Below, piece by piece: positions 5,239-5,374 of a DNA stretch of 5,374 nt. Every line of letters starts with the position of its first letter. Within the stretch, counting starts at the first letter, position 1. Origin of the DNA: CALBPI01 sp039814545 (GTDB taxonomy: Bacteria > Pseudomonadota > Gammaproteobacteria > Steroidobacterales > Woeseiaceae); assembly GCA_039814545.1 (NCBI GenBank), contig JBCCBB010000128.1, positions 1 to 5,374 on the forward strand, read 5' to 3'. The notes under the pieces are model-generated. The model was not told where the DNA came from. It was given only the letters and a program-made list of their open reading frames with translations, and did not search any database. The position numbers and the translations under genes are program-made.

Positions 5239-5374
5239 CTATCGGAAGTCGGTAAACGTCTCGAGTGCCTTGCGCGAGATCGCAGGTACCGTGGCGCCTT
5301 CAGCGGGCTTTCCGACCACGAGCAGCAGGAACGCCCGCTCGTGCTTGGGCCGCTCGCAGATCTCATTAAGGAAC
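5239..5374 (-). CDS. Probable nitroreductase-family protein, C-terminal 44 residues, cut by window edge
   Basis: Minus-strand translation from the window edge reads FLNEICERPKHERAFLLLVV, continuing GKPAEGATVPAISRKALETF and TDFR, then TAG at 5239-5241. This resembles the C-terminus of FMN-dependent nitroreductase-family proteins, where a beta strand with FLLLVVG and PAE.ATVP near the end is common. These enzymes reduce nitro groups or quinones, or act in dehalogenation or flavin chemistry. The catalytic and FMN-binding parts are outside the window, so the subfamily cannot be judged. The gap of 102 bases to the next gene contains an operator-like site, suggesting it is transcribed separately from the small-protein/cupin/gntR operon. 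Confidence 0.65.
   Translation of the reverse strand, partial: FLNEICERPKHERAFLLLVVGKPAEGATVPAISRKALETFTDFR

Noticed and set aside
5178..5366. Minus-strand 62-codon open frame
   Set aside because: It overlaps the nitroreductase C-terminus in a different frame and runs through the operator-like region. The nitroreductase frame has the recognisable protein ending.

Overview
The window looks like chromosomal DNA of a high-GC Gram-negative bacterium. The evidence is a lipoprotein signal peptide (LSAC lipobox followed by Gly), GC-rich codon usage throughout, G-rich Shine-Dalgarno sequences and a short GC-stem terminator. A proteobacterium, perhaps a gammaproteobacterium, is my best guess, but no marker gene in the window settles it. 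I see no mobile element, CRISPR array, tRNA or rRNA.

Layout, left to right. (1) Positions 1-507, minus strand: the N-terminal 169 codons of a LeuC/aconitase-family hydro-lyase large subunit, cut by the window edge. (2) Positions 508-582: a short AT-rich divergent promoter region holding a perfect 8-4-8 inverted repeat. (3) Positions 583-1095, plus strand: a 170-aa protein resembling the DUF3598 lipocalin-like family. (4) Positions 1120-1147: a strong bidirectional intrinsic terminator between convergent genes. (5) Positions 1177-2937, minus strand: a large predicted outer-membrane lipoprotein of unknown function. (6) Positions 5136 down to 3027, minus strand: an apparent three-gene operon of a 90-aa uncharacterised protein, a 338-aa two-cupin protein with a natural His5 tail, and a GntR/HutC-type regulator. 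(7) Positions 5239-5374, minus strand: the C-terminal 44 residues of a probable nitroreductase-family protein.

The most interesting signal is regulatory. The inverted repeat between the leuC-like gene and the DUF3598-like gene (539-558) has the same 8-4-8 geometry and the same core (TGTnnTAAGnnTAnnACA) as an imperfect inverted repeat upstream of the small-protein/cupin/gntR operon (5173-5192). A third half-site follows directly at 5193-5200. I infer that one transcription factor, most simply the HutC-type regulator encoded here, controls both the divergent leuC-like/DUF3598-like pair and its own operon. If so, the hydratase, the lipocalin-like protein, the cupin protein and the 90-aa protein form one uncharacterised, probably catabolic, regulon. 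The lipoprotein gene lies between these units and seems unrelated. The substrate cannot be read from the sequence.
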